Of a stretch of DNA of 5,059 nt, positions 1-5,059 are shown in pieces; the stretch's first letter is position 1; every line of letters begins with the position of its first letter. Below the pieces are notes generated by a model. The model was not told the DNA's origin. It worked only from the letters and a program-made list of their open reading frames with translations, and searched no databases. This DNA comes from Eubacterium sp. (GTDB taxonomy: Bacteria; Bacillota; Clostridia; Oscillospirales; Acutalibacteraceae), in contig JAFYFO010000018.1 in the NCBI GenBank assembly GCA_017543725.1, positions 1 through 5,059 of the forward strand, given 5' to 3'. The translations under genes and the position numbers were made by a program.

Positions 1-1091
1 AGTTCTCTTCGTAAAGTGTTTTCATCAAGCGTCGTTGCCGAAACCTGAAAATACTCATAATCATTTCCGTTTACAGTTACAAAATCAACTTCGCCGAAAT
101 CTGTTTCTCCGACATAAACCGATTTATATCTGCGTTTCAATTCAAGATAAACAATGTTTTCAAGGATATGACCAATATCGCTTTCTCTTGTTTTAACAAG
201 AAGATTTCTCAAGCCAACATCAACTGCATAATACTTGCTTTGGGTTGAAAGATATTGCTTGCCCTTAATATTGAATCTTGACGCTTCATAAATAAGCATT
301 GATTCTTTTAAACCTTTTAAATACTTATCAACCGTTTTTTGGTCAATGCTCTTCCCACTTGACTTTAATGTATTGGAAATCTTTGTTGGGGATATTTTGT
401 TTCCTATACTGTACAGAATAAATCTTGCAACATTTTCAAGTGATGTTGTGTCAGCAACATTTAATCTACCTGCAACATCTTTATAAAGTATTGTATCAAA
501 TATTCCTTTTAAATAGTCCTTTGAATCATCTGAAAAACTGTTATATTTTGCAATAAATGGGAAAGAACTGTAATAAATATAAAGATTAAACTTCTCTCTG
601 TTTGATAAAGCATCATATGGGCTTTCAAGTGAATTAACAAATTCAGAAAAAGAAAGCGGAAGCATTTCTATTTCTATATATCTTCCCGACAAAAGTGTTG
701 AGAGTTCACTTGACATAAAATAAGCATTTGAACCTGTTATATATACATCACAATTATCTTTTATAAATAGAGAGTCAACTACTTTTTCAAATTCTTTGCA
801 ATGCTGCACTTCATCAAGAAAAATATAATTCATTTTATCCTTTTGAAGCAGACTCTTTACATAAGCATATAGTGCTTTTGCCGTATTCAGTTCTTCAAAA
901 TCATAATCCTCAAAATTAATTGAAATAATCTGTTTGGCATTTACACCTGTTGATAACAAGTATTCTTTATATATTTCAAAAAGTGTTGATTTGCCGCAGC
1001 GGCGCACTCCGGATACAACCTTGATTATCTGCTTATCCTTCCAGCGTTTTAACCATTCCAGATATTCTGTTCTTTCTATTATAGATTTCAT
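1..1091 (-). CDS. AAA+ ATPase, AAA_14/DUF4143 type, C-terminus cut by window edge
   Basis: 363 codons are visible from the ATG at 1089-1091, with no internal stop. The N-terminal domain is a P-loop ATPase: Walker A GVRRCGKST at residues 28-36, Walker B IFLDE ending at D93-E94, and a sensor-type TGSNA at 119-123. This is followed by the LSGRY...PLSFSEF stretch typical of AAA_14 proteins. A winged-helix-like linker comes next (around residues 220-275, KISPTKISNTLK onward), then a DUF4143-type domain with a restriction-nuclease-like core: E311, E317, E334-V-D336-F and Q349-V-S351. Family members usually have about 400 residues, so perhaps 30-60 are missing beyond base 1. Proteins of this family are common accessory genes in bacteria and archaea; their cellular role is largely unknown, though ATP hydrolysis is expected. 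AGGAGT at 1098-1103 is well spaced for this start. It has its own promoter and is not in an operon with the lipoprotein gene upstream. The family call is firm; the function is not. Confidence 0.93.
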   Translation of the reverse strand, partial: MKSIIERTEYLEWLKRWKDKQIIKVVSGVRRCGKSTLFEIYKEYLLSTGVNAKQIISINFEDYDFEELNTAKALYAYVKSLLQKDKMNYIFLDEVQHCKEFEKVVDSLFIKDNCDVYITGSNAYFMSSELSTLLSGRYIEIEMLPLSFSEFVNSLESPYDALSNREKFNLYIYYSSFPFIAKYNSFSDDSKDYLKGIFDTILYKDVAGRLNVADTTSLENVARFILYSIGNKISPTKISNTLKSSGKSIDQKTVDKYLKGLKESMLIYEASRFNIKGKQYLSTQSKYYAVDVGLRNLLVKTRESDIGHILENIVYLELKRRYKSVYVGETDFGEVDFVTVNGNDYEYFQVSATTLDENTLRRE

Positions 1092-1097
1092 AGAATC

Positions 1098-1103
1098 ACT
1101 CCT
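1098..1103 (-). promoter_or_regulatory. Ribosome binding site of the ATPase gene
   Basis: The minus strand reads AGGAGT six bases before the ATG at 1091. It is a near-ideal Shine-Dalgarno sequence and fixes the start. With the promoter just upstream, the predicted 5' leader is only about 20 bases. Confidence 0.85.
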
Positions 1104-1118
1104 ATCGTTACTATTAAC

Positions 1119-1147
1119 ATTATAATACCTGATTATGATTAAGTCAA
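1119..1147 (-). promoter_or_regulatory. Vegetative (sigma-A type) promoter of the ATPase gene
   Basis: On the minus strand the -35 box TTGACT (1142-1147) and the -10 box TATAAT (1119-1124) are separated by exactly 17 bases. That is one mismatch from consensus in the -35 and none in the -10. The expected transcription start is near 1112. The inverted repeats at 1151-1172 and 1192-1209 lie immediately upstream of the -35 box. Confidence 0.85.
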
Positions 1148-1150
1148 TAG

Positions 1151-1172
1151 TTTTAGGATTTCATTCCTAAAA
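1151..1172. promoter_or_regulatory. Inverted repeat adjoining the ATPase promoter, candidate operator
   Basis: Perfect 8-bp arms TTTTAGGA (1151-1158) and TCCTAAAA (1165-1172) flank a 6-base centre. The edge lies only 3 bases upstream of the -35 box of the ATPase promoter. The right half, ATTCCTAA, recurs in the palindrome at 1192-1209. A DNA-binding site is the simplest reading. A terminator is unlikely because the stem is AT-rich and lies upstream of a promoter. The binding protein is unknown. Confidence 0.55.
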
Positions 1173-1191
1173 TTTTGTTATTTTTATTTTT

Positions 1192-1209
1192 TTAGGAATA
1201 TATTCCTAA
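1192..1209. promoter_or_regulatory. 18-bp perfect palindrome, second candidate operator
   Basis: TTAGGAATATATTCCTAA is its own reverse complement. Its centre is 39 bp from the centre of the repeat at 1151-1172, and the two share the TTAGGA/ATTCCTAA arms. Two copies of the same dyad before one promoter suggest cooperative binding of a dimeric regulator. The distance is not a whole number of helical turns, so the two sites would not lie on exactly the same DNA face. Confidence 0.55.
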
Positions 1210-1269
1210 TTTTTAATATTCCCCAATTATTCATAAAAATAAGCGCCGGAAAATCGGTTCATTTCACAG
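1210..1269. other. AT-rich spacer after the lipoprotein gene
   Basis: These 60 bases follow the lipoprotein stop codon (minus strand). I see no convincing intrinsic terminator: the only dyad is the short CCG/CGG around 1247-1258 with no T-run directly after it. Read-through into the ATPase region is therefore possible, although the ATPase has its own promoter. Confidence 0.4.
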
Positions 1270-2052
1270 TTAAAACAGAATATTCTTATTATTATATATC
1301 TCGTTATTGTAATAATACTCATTCTTAATTTGATAAGGAACCGTTTTAATTGAATTATTATTTTCTTTATCTAATTCCAATTTCACAGTTGATTCATTGT
1401 CCACACAAGTTAGCCAGTAGTATTCTTTTGAATCAAAAGAGTCTGTAGATACAGTTTGATATCCGCAAAATTGTTTTTCATTCATATTGACAGTATACTC
1501 TCCCTGTCTGATAAATATTAACTCTGTTGGGATTGGTTCAAATTCAAATTTACTATAGTTAGATAAATCATATGTGAGCCTTTCAATATCGGCATAAAGA
1601 CGTTCCTGCACAATTTCACCGGTGCTATCATCTTTAACTAATTCATAATTAATCGGAGCATATTCCGGTTCCTTATATTTATCAATTTTTGTTTTTTCGG
1701 TTCCGCCTCTTTGTCTTACTAAATCGATGTATTTGTCTTTTCTTATTTTATACAATTTTTCTATTATTTCATCATCTGTCATTTTGGAATAATCGTACAA
1801 TGATATGTCACGAGTAAGATATGGAAAATACATCATTTTTCCCTTTTCTGCTACACAATATGCCAATGGTATCAGTGTTTCTTCACTATTACGCTCAATT
1901 AGATACCAAATTCTTCTTGTTCCATTACAAATCGAATAGGGAGTTCCTTTTAAATCCTTAGATGAAAAACTCAAATCTTTAATTGAACAAGCAGAAAAAA
2001 GCAGTATCACAGAAACAATTAGACAAATGAATCTCATAATAATTTTTTTCAT
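1270..2052 (-). CDS. Secreted lipoprotein of unknown function
   Basis: 260 residues from the ATG at 2050-2052. The start MKKIIMRF, the hydrophobic run to residue 19 and the lipobox-like LFSAC (cysteine 22) form a type II signal peptide. The protein should be lipid-anchored on the outer face of the cytoplasmic membrane. Phe at lipobox position -3 is less usual than Leu. The mature part is polar, rich in Tyr, Asn, Glu and Lys, and has no further membrane segment. The segment around residues 100-135 is strongly charged (KIRKDKYIDLVRQRGG onward), and the C-terminus is Asn/Tyr-rich (NEYYYNNEIYNNKNILF). I recognise no domain or catalytic motif. An in-frame TTG at 2073 would add seven codons, but it falls within the -10 box, so the ATG at 2052 is preferred; AAAGGGG precedes it. 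The gene stands alone between its own promoter and the ATPase promoter. Base composition is visibly more AT-rich than the operon to its right. Confidence 0.82.
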   Translation of the reverse strand: MKKIIMRFICLIVSVILLFSACSIKDLSFSSKDLKGTPYSICNGTRRIWYLIERNSEETLIPLAYCVAEKGKMMYFPYLTRDISLYDYSKMTDDEIIEKLYKIRKDKYIDLVRQRGGTEKTKIDKYKEPEYAPINYELVKDDSTGEIVQERLYADIERLTYDLSNYSKFEFEPIPTELIFIRQGEYTVNMNEKQFCGYQTVSTDSFDSKEYYWLTCVDNESTVKLELDKENNNSIKTVPYQIKNEYYYNNEIYNNKNILF

Positions 2053-2060
2053 ATATAACA

Positions 2061-2067
2061 CCCCTTT
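2061..2067 (-). promoter_or_regulatory. Ribosome binding site of the lipoprotein gene
   Basis: AAAGGGG on the minus strand lies 8 bases before the ATG at 2052. It supports this start over the TTG at 2073, which lies upstream of this site and inside the promoter. Confidence 0.75.
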
Positions 2068-2072
2068 GTACA

Positions 2073-2101
2073 ATTATACATCAATACAAAAAAATAGTCA
2101 A
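2073..2101 (-). promoter_or_regulatory. Vegetative promoter of the lipoprotein gene
   Basis: TTGACT (2096-2101) and TATAAT (2073-2078) are separated by 17 bases on the minus strand. The hexamers and spacing are the same as in the ATPase promoter. The expected transcription start is near 2066, giving a leader of about 14 bases, so any start codon at 2073 would not be transcribed. No palindrome like those before the ATPase gene is present here. Confidence 0.85.
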
Positions 2102-2155
2102 TTAGTATTAAAGATGTATTGTATATAGATACTACCCCCGAGCAAAAAACGAAAA

Positions 2156-2195
2156 GCGCAAAAATTCCCGAGAATTCGATATTCTCGGGAATTTT
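2156..2195 (-). terminator. Intrinsic terminator of the aminotransferase-aldolase operon
   Basis: A perfect 15-bp stem has arms at 2161-2175 and 2181-2195 (core CCCGAGAAT/ATTCTCGGG) and a 5-base loop. On the minus strand the stem ends in AATTTT and is followed by T, GCGC and further T-runs. This fits a terminator for transcription coming from the aldolase gene, 114 bases after its stop. Because both arms end in A/T runs, it could also act on the plus strand, but no plus-strand gene is present. It insulates the lipoprotein promoter from the operon. Confidence 0.8.
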
Positions 2196-2211
2196 AAAAT
2201 TGATATTTTAA
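2194..2211. repeat. AT-only stem-loop next to the terminator
   Basis: TTAAAAT and ATTTTAA are perfect 7-bp arms around a TGAT loop. It overlaps the edge of the terminator stem by two bases. Alone it is too weak to be a terminator. It is one of several adjacent hairpins in this 3' region. Confidence 0.4.
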
Positions 2212-2257
2212 GGGTGCTACGCACACGGAGCGTCGAGGTCGCCGCTCCCTACAAAAA
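2212..2257 (-). repeat. GTAGGGAGCG-type intergenic hairpin element
   Basis: On the minus strand this reads GTAGGGAGCG, then CGACCTCG, then CGCTCC. The GGAGCG/CGCTCC arms (2243-2248 and 2227-2232) close a 10-base loop. It is followed by a second small dyad GTGC/GCAC at 2214-2224. The segment is more GC-rich than the sequence around it. Its opening matches the element at 3546-3575 (GTAGGG, then AGCGG), which suggests a dispersed intergenic repeat family in this genome. Confidence 0.5.
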
Positions 2258-2309
2258 ATGTGTATTAAAAAACACTTGCGCGGTTATGCCCTTTTAACAC
2301 AGTCTGAAA

Positions 2310-3527
2310 TTATTTTTCGTCTATCTTTTTTGAATACTTTGCAAGATAAACCGTTCTCATAAGGAAACATTCGAGTTTCGGAACATAATGCGCTCTGTTG
2401 AAGATATCAACATCAATAACTGCCTGGCAGCCCTTGTTCATAATAATATCAAGCGCTTCCATATCGCCCTCGTTGTTTCCTGTTACAAGAGCGCCGTTGC
2501 CCTGAATGAGAACAGCATTTCTGTTATCAATTGCCTTGCCGATTTCTTTTGCGCAATCATCTGTGTCGCCGTCTATCCACGGGCAATTCTTAACATCAAC
2601 GCCGACAATCTGAGCAAAGTCGTCTATCATCGGAATCATATCATCGCCTGTGCAGGAAACCGCAACGATATCTTTTGAGGTGAGATGGCGGATAATTGTG
2701 CAATCCTCGGTTTTGTAAATAGCTCTGTGAATCTTTTCAACTTTCGGAGCAATACCGTTGATTCCAACGCCTGTTTCAATATCAACATCAACTGTTTCAC
2801 CGCCGACTGTTAAGGTGAAAGTGTTGCCGTTTCTGATTGAAGAGCCCAAATCGCAGATTTCATCGGGCATAAACTGAGCGCCGTTTTTCTTGAGGAAATA
2901 TGCTCTTTTATCATCATCAGAATAGGTTTTTGCCCAGGAATGACGAAGATAGTTATCCTTGATAACCTTTTCGCAGCATTTTTCAAGATTTTCTGCAAGA
3001 GCAAAAGCATGGTCGTAATCATCGCCCATACAGATTGTTCCGTGGTGCATCATCATAATTGCACGCGCATTCGGATTTGTCATAATGCTCATTTCAACCT
3101 TCTTGCGAAGGGAATCGGTTGTTGACATAGCATATGCAGCGCAGGGAACAGTGTCGCCGAGAACGCCTTTGAATTCATCATAAACATTTGTTATCGTCAT
3201 TCCAGTTATGGAAACAATTGTTGCTGCCTTCTGATGGGTGTGGATAACAAAATCAACTGTCGGATGATGGCGGTAAGCCGCAGCGTGAACGCCCTTTTCC
3301 GAAGATGGCTTGATATCTCCCTCATATGAGCAATCGTCGATATTAACAACAACGATTTCCTCGGGAGTTAAATCTTCATATGCCCTTCCCGAAGGGGTTA
3401 TAACAAACTGGGTTTCGGAAATTCTTGCGGAAACATTTCCCCAAGTTCTGGCAATAAGACCCTTTTCAATGAGTTCCTTGCCGGCTTTAACGACTAATTC
3501 CTTAGCCTCCTGAATTTCGTAAGCCAT
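2310..3527 (-). CDS. Tandem class II aldolase/adducin-domain protein
   Basis: 405 residues from the ATG at 3525-3527, preceded by AAGGAG; an in-frame extension to 3584 would translate through the intergenic hairpin and is rejected. Residues 5-195 form a typical class II aldolase domain: GNVSAR at 30-35, ITPSGRAYEDLTPEEI at 43-58, acid/base candidate E77 in SSEKG, metal ligands H96 and H98 in IHTH, and H162 in MHHG. Class II aldolases (for example fuculose- or ribulose-phosphate type) are usually 200-230 residues and use Zn(2+) to cleave or form a C-C bond, or to epimerise. Residues about 260-380 repeat the pattern: KIHRAIY, IIRHLTSKDIVAVS, IQGNGALVTGN, EALDIIMNKGCQAV. Here HTH is replaced by H281-L-T and HHG by GNG, so this half probably binds no metal. 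The protein is cytoplasmic with no signal peptide. It is second in an operon behind the aminotransferase. The fold is firm, the aldolase activity likely, and the substrate unknown. Confidence 0.9.
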   Translation of the reverse strand: MAYEIQEAKELVVKAGKELIEKGLIARTWGNVSARISETQFVITPSGRAYEDLTPEEIVVVNIDDCSYEGDIKPSSEKGVHAAAYRHHPTVDFVIHTHQKAATIVSITGMTITNVYDEFKGVLGDTVPCAAYAMSTTDSLRKKVEMSIMTNPNARAIMMMHHGTICMGDDYDHAFALAENLEKCCEKVIKDNYLRHSWAKTYSDDDKRAYFLKKNGAQFMPDEICDLGSSIRNGNTFTLTVGGETVDVDIETGVGINGIAPKVEKIHRAIYKTEDCTIIRHLTSKDIVAVSCTGDDMIPMIDDFAQIVGVDVKNCPWIDGDTDDCAKEIGKAIDNRNAVLIQGNGALVTGNNEGDMEALDIIMNKGCQAVIDVDIFNRAHYVPKLECFLMRTVYLAKYSKKIDEK

Positions 3528-3535
3528 AAATTTTT

Positions 3536-3541
3536 CTCCTT
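3536..3541 (-). promoter_or_regulatory. Ribosome binding site deciding the aldolase start
   Basis: AAGGAG on the minus strand lies 8 bases before the ATG at 3527. It rules in favour of this start over the longer reading frame opening at 3584, which has no such site. Confidence 0.85.
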
Positions 3542-3545
3542 TTAT

Positions 3546-3575
3546 GTAAGGGGAGCAGTTGCCCGCTCCCCTACC
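3546..3575 (-). repeat. GTAGGGGAGC palindromic hairpin between the operon genes
   Basis: On the minus strand GGTAGGGGAGC pairs with GCTCCCCTTAC. The core is a perfect 8-bp stem (3549-3556 with 3565-3572) around an 8-base loop, and the outer ends are near-complementary. It lies between the aminotransferase stop (3589) and the aldolase ribosome binding site. There is no T-run directly behind the stem, so it is not a good terminator. It may stabilise or process the mRNA between the two genes, or be a miniature dispersed repeat akin to 2212-2257. Confidence 0.55.
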
Positions 3576-3588
3576 AATTATCAATCAA

Positions 3589-5059
3589 TTAATAATCAAT
3601 CTTTTCGCACTTAGAAAGAACTTTATCGAAACGAGCAATACATTCATCAATATCCTCTTCGGTATAAGCGCTTGAAGTATAAAGTCTTGAACCTGCGAGG
3701 GTAACAAGTCCTTCAGCCATATAAGCAGCGCCCATATACTGCATTTCTGTCTGACGAATGCCTGTTTCGTTAAGAGTTGCAGGAATAGTCCAAGGCTTCT
3801 TCCAGTCAACTTTGAAGTGCATTGTTGCAACAGTGTGAAGGTGGCAAACAGAGCCGATATTATAGCAAACGAACGGAAGGTCATACTTCTTGATGCTTTC
3901 GTTAATACCTTTAACAAGTCTGTCAGCCATTTTGCCTGCAACCTGGCAAGCGTTTCTCTTTTCAATTTCTTCAATAACAGTGTAGCCCGCAACGCAGGAA
4001 ATCGGAGTTGCAGCCATTGTTCCGCCGCACATTGCCTTATGAATCTTCTTGCCCTCAGCCTTATCAAGACCTGCGCCAAGATATTTCATAACTTCTCTGT
4101 GTCCGCCGATTCCGCCTGCTCCGGGATATCCGCCTGCGATAATCTTACCGAAGATTGTTATATCCGGGTCGATTCCGTAGTAGCCCTGAGCGCCTGAAAT
4201 TCCGATTCTGAATCCTGTTACAACTTCGTCGCAAACAAGAAGCGCGCCATATTTGCGGCAGAGAGCCTGAACGCCCTTCGGGAAATCTTTATCAACCGGA
4301 CGGGTTGCTGATTCGGGGCCGATTGGCTCAAGGAAAACAGCAGCAGTGCCGCCGCGGAACTTATTGAGTTTGAGTTTGAATTCAAGGCTCTTGAGGTCGT
4401 TCGGGAAGAACTCCTGAGTGTGTTTGAAAACAAAGAGCGGAACACCGTGCGACTGAAGGTTGAGAGTTCCGGGAACACGCATACCCCAAGCAAGTTGGTC
4501 TGACCAACCGTGATAAGCGCCGCCCATTTTAATAATGTTTTTATGTCCTGTTGCAAGACGGGCAACACGAACTGCGCACATACAAGCCTCAGTTCCCGAA
4601 CCGAGCATACGGAACATTTCTACTGAAGGAACGCACTCACTGATTTTCTTTGCAAGTTTGTATTCATAGGGGTGGAAAAGACCTGTTGAAGGTCCGCAAT
4701 CGTCAAGAAGTTCCTTAACTTTCTCTTTAACAACATCGTCGTTCGAGCCGATAATTGTCGGTCCGCCTGCCTGAAGGAAATCGAAATATTCGTTTCCGTC
4801 GATATCATAGAGTTTGTTGCCCTTAGCCTTAGTCATAACAATCGGGAAAGGATAGTTGAAAGCAAGGTTATGCTGAACGCCGCCGGGGATAACATTTTTA
4901 GCCTCGGTAATCATTTCCTTTGACTTAGCGCATTTCTTTTCAAAATACTCTTCTTCGTACTCTTTGAGAGCATTTCTGTTGATTGAATAAATAGGTTTTT
5001 TGATGAGTGCATCAAGTTTAGCAGTTATTGTTGATGCATCAGGATACTCTGAAATAGCA
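3589..5059 (-). CDS. Class-III PLP aminotransferase, glutamate-1-semialdehyde aminomutase-like, N-terminus cut by window edge
   Basis: 489 codons are visible and the frame is open to the right edge. The ATG at 4914 is internal: coding sequence of the same character (KKPIYSINRNALKEYEEEYF) continues upstream. Numbering from that Met, IPGG is at 9-12, FLQAGGPTIIGSN at 46-58, the phosphate-binding GSGTEA at 105-110, AYHGW at 133-137, D229 in DEVVTGFR (pyridine-nitrogen partner), the Schiff-base lysine K257 in IFGKIIAGG, and CGGTMAATP at 297-304. These place it in fold type I, class III, closest to HemL-type aminomutases. The visible N-terminal extension of about 55 residues before IPGG is longer than in HemL, and TMAATP differs from HemL's usual GTxxxNP. 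No other heme gene is near. A transaminase or aminomutase acting on another aldehyde or keto compound is more likely, probably working with the downstream aldolase 61 bases away. The promoter is outside the window. Confidence 0.92.
   Translation of the reverse strand, partial: AISEYPDASTITAKLDALIKKPIYSINRNALKEYEEEYFEKKCAKSKEMITEAKNVIPGGVQHNLAFNYPFPIVMTKAKGNKLYDIDGNEYFDFLQAGGPTIIGSNDDVVKEKVKELLDDCGPSTGLFHPYEYKLAKKISECVPSVEMFRMLGSGTEACMCAVRVARLATGHKNIIKMGGAYHGWSDQLAWGMRVPGTLNLQSHGVPLFVFKHTQEFFPNDLKSLEFKLKLNKFRGGTAAVFLEPIGPESATRPVDKDFPKGVQALCRKYGALLVCDEVVTGFRIGISGAQGYYGIDPDITIFGKIIAGGYPGAGGIGGHREVMKYLGAGLDKAEGKKIHKAMCGGTMAATPISCVAGYTVIEEIEKRNACQVAGKMADRLVKGINESIKKYDLPFVCYNIGSVCHLHTVATMHFKVDWKKPWTIPATLNETGIRQTEMQYMGAAYMAEGLVTLAGSRLYTSSAYTEEDIDECIARFDKVLSKCEKIDY

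Noticed and set aside
934..1125. Plus-strand reading frame of 63 codons across the ATPase start
   Set aside because: It runs antisense to the P-loop region of a clear ATPase gene and its promoter, and its protein looks like nothing recognisable.
1151..1209. The two dyads as a terminator for the lipoprotein gene
   Set aside because: The stems have almost no G/C pairs and sit directly against a promoter. A regulatory site is more likely, though a weak stop to read-through cannot be excluded.
2053..2073. TTG start adding seven residues to the lipoprotein
   Set aside because: The TTG overlaps the TATAAT box and lies upstream of the predicted transcription start. The ATG at 2052 has a good ribosome binding site and begins a normal signal peptide.
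2388..3513. Alternative frames inside the aldolase gene
   Set aside because: They overlap the aldolase domains and have no ribosome binding site or protein features of their own.
3528..3584. Longer aldolase N-terminus starting at 3584
   Set aside because: It would translate the intergenic hairpin and the ribosome binding site. The family domain begins at the Met at 3527.
3585..4808. Alternative frames inside the aminotransferase on both strands (for example 3585-4079, 3817-4197, 4218-4568, 4620-4808)
   Set aside because: They are shadows of the PLP enzyme, whose motifs are intact in the chosen frame throughout.
4912..4914. ATG at 4914 as start of the aminotransferase
   Set aside because: The frame stays open to the window edge with plausible protein sequence, and no spaced ribosome binding site precedes this ATG.
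3589..5059. A heme-biosynthesis hemL gene
   Set aside because: The motifs are HemL-like, but the N-terminal extension, the altered TMAATP segment and the aldolase neighbour argue against assigning the heme role.
1..5059. CRISPR array, tRNA, rRNA, insertion sequence or attachment site
   Set aside because: I found no regularly spaced repeats, cloverleaf-like sequence, transposase motif or paired direct repeats next to an integrase.

Overview
The window looks like chromosomal DNA of a low-to-moderate GC Gram-positive bacterium, most likely an anaerobic gut-type clostridium (Bacillota). The basis is strong AGGAG-type ribosome binding sites, consensus vegetative promoters (TTGACT, 17 bp, TATAAT), a lipoprotein with a short Lys-rich signal peptide, and proteins of clostridial character. 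No marker gene fixes the genus. All four genes lie on the minus strand, so transcription runs from right to left.

Right part (5059 down to about 2160): a two-gene operon enters from outside the window. It encodes a class-III PLP aminotransferase related to glutamate-1-semialdehyde aminomutase (N-terminus cut by the window edge). About 60 bases further on comes a 405-residue class II aldolase/adducin-type protein. The aldolase appears to be a tandem fusion: an N-terminal half with a full set of metal-site residues and a C-terminal half that repeats the fold but has lost metal ligands. A small GTAGGGGAGC hairpin sits between the two genes. A related GTAGGGAGC hairpin lies in the 3' untranslated region, followed by a strong 15-bp stem-loop terminator. 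The pair suggests a pathway joining aldol chemistry with amino transfer, but the substrate cannot be read from the sequence.

Middle (2150 to 1270): a monocistronic gene with its own consensus promoter encodes a secreted lipoprotein of unknown function. The promoter overlaps an alternative upstream TTG start, which settles the true start at base 2052.

Left part (1270 to 1): an AT-rich control region carries two related inverted repeats (TTAGGAAT/ATTCCTAA arms) just upstream of a consensus promoter. That promoter drives an AAA+ ATPase of the AAA_14/DUF4143 type, whose C-terminus runs off the left edge. Its nuclease-like C-terminal domain has a Q-V-S where active PD-(D/E)XK enzymes have an acidic residue and lysine. 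The left two genes are visibly more AT-rich than the operon and look like accessory genes. I see no tRNA, rRNA, CRISPR array, transposase or phage gene.
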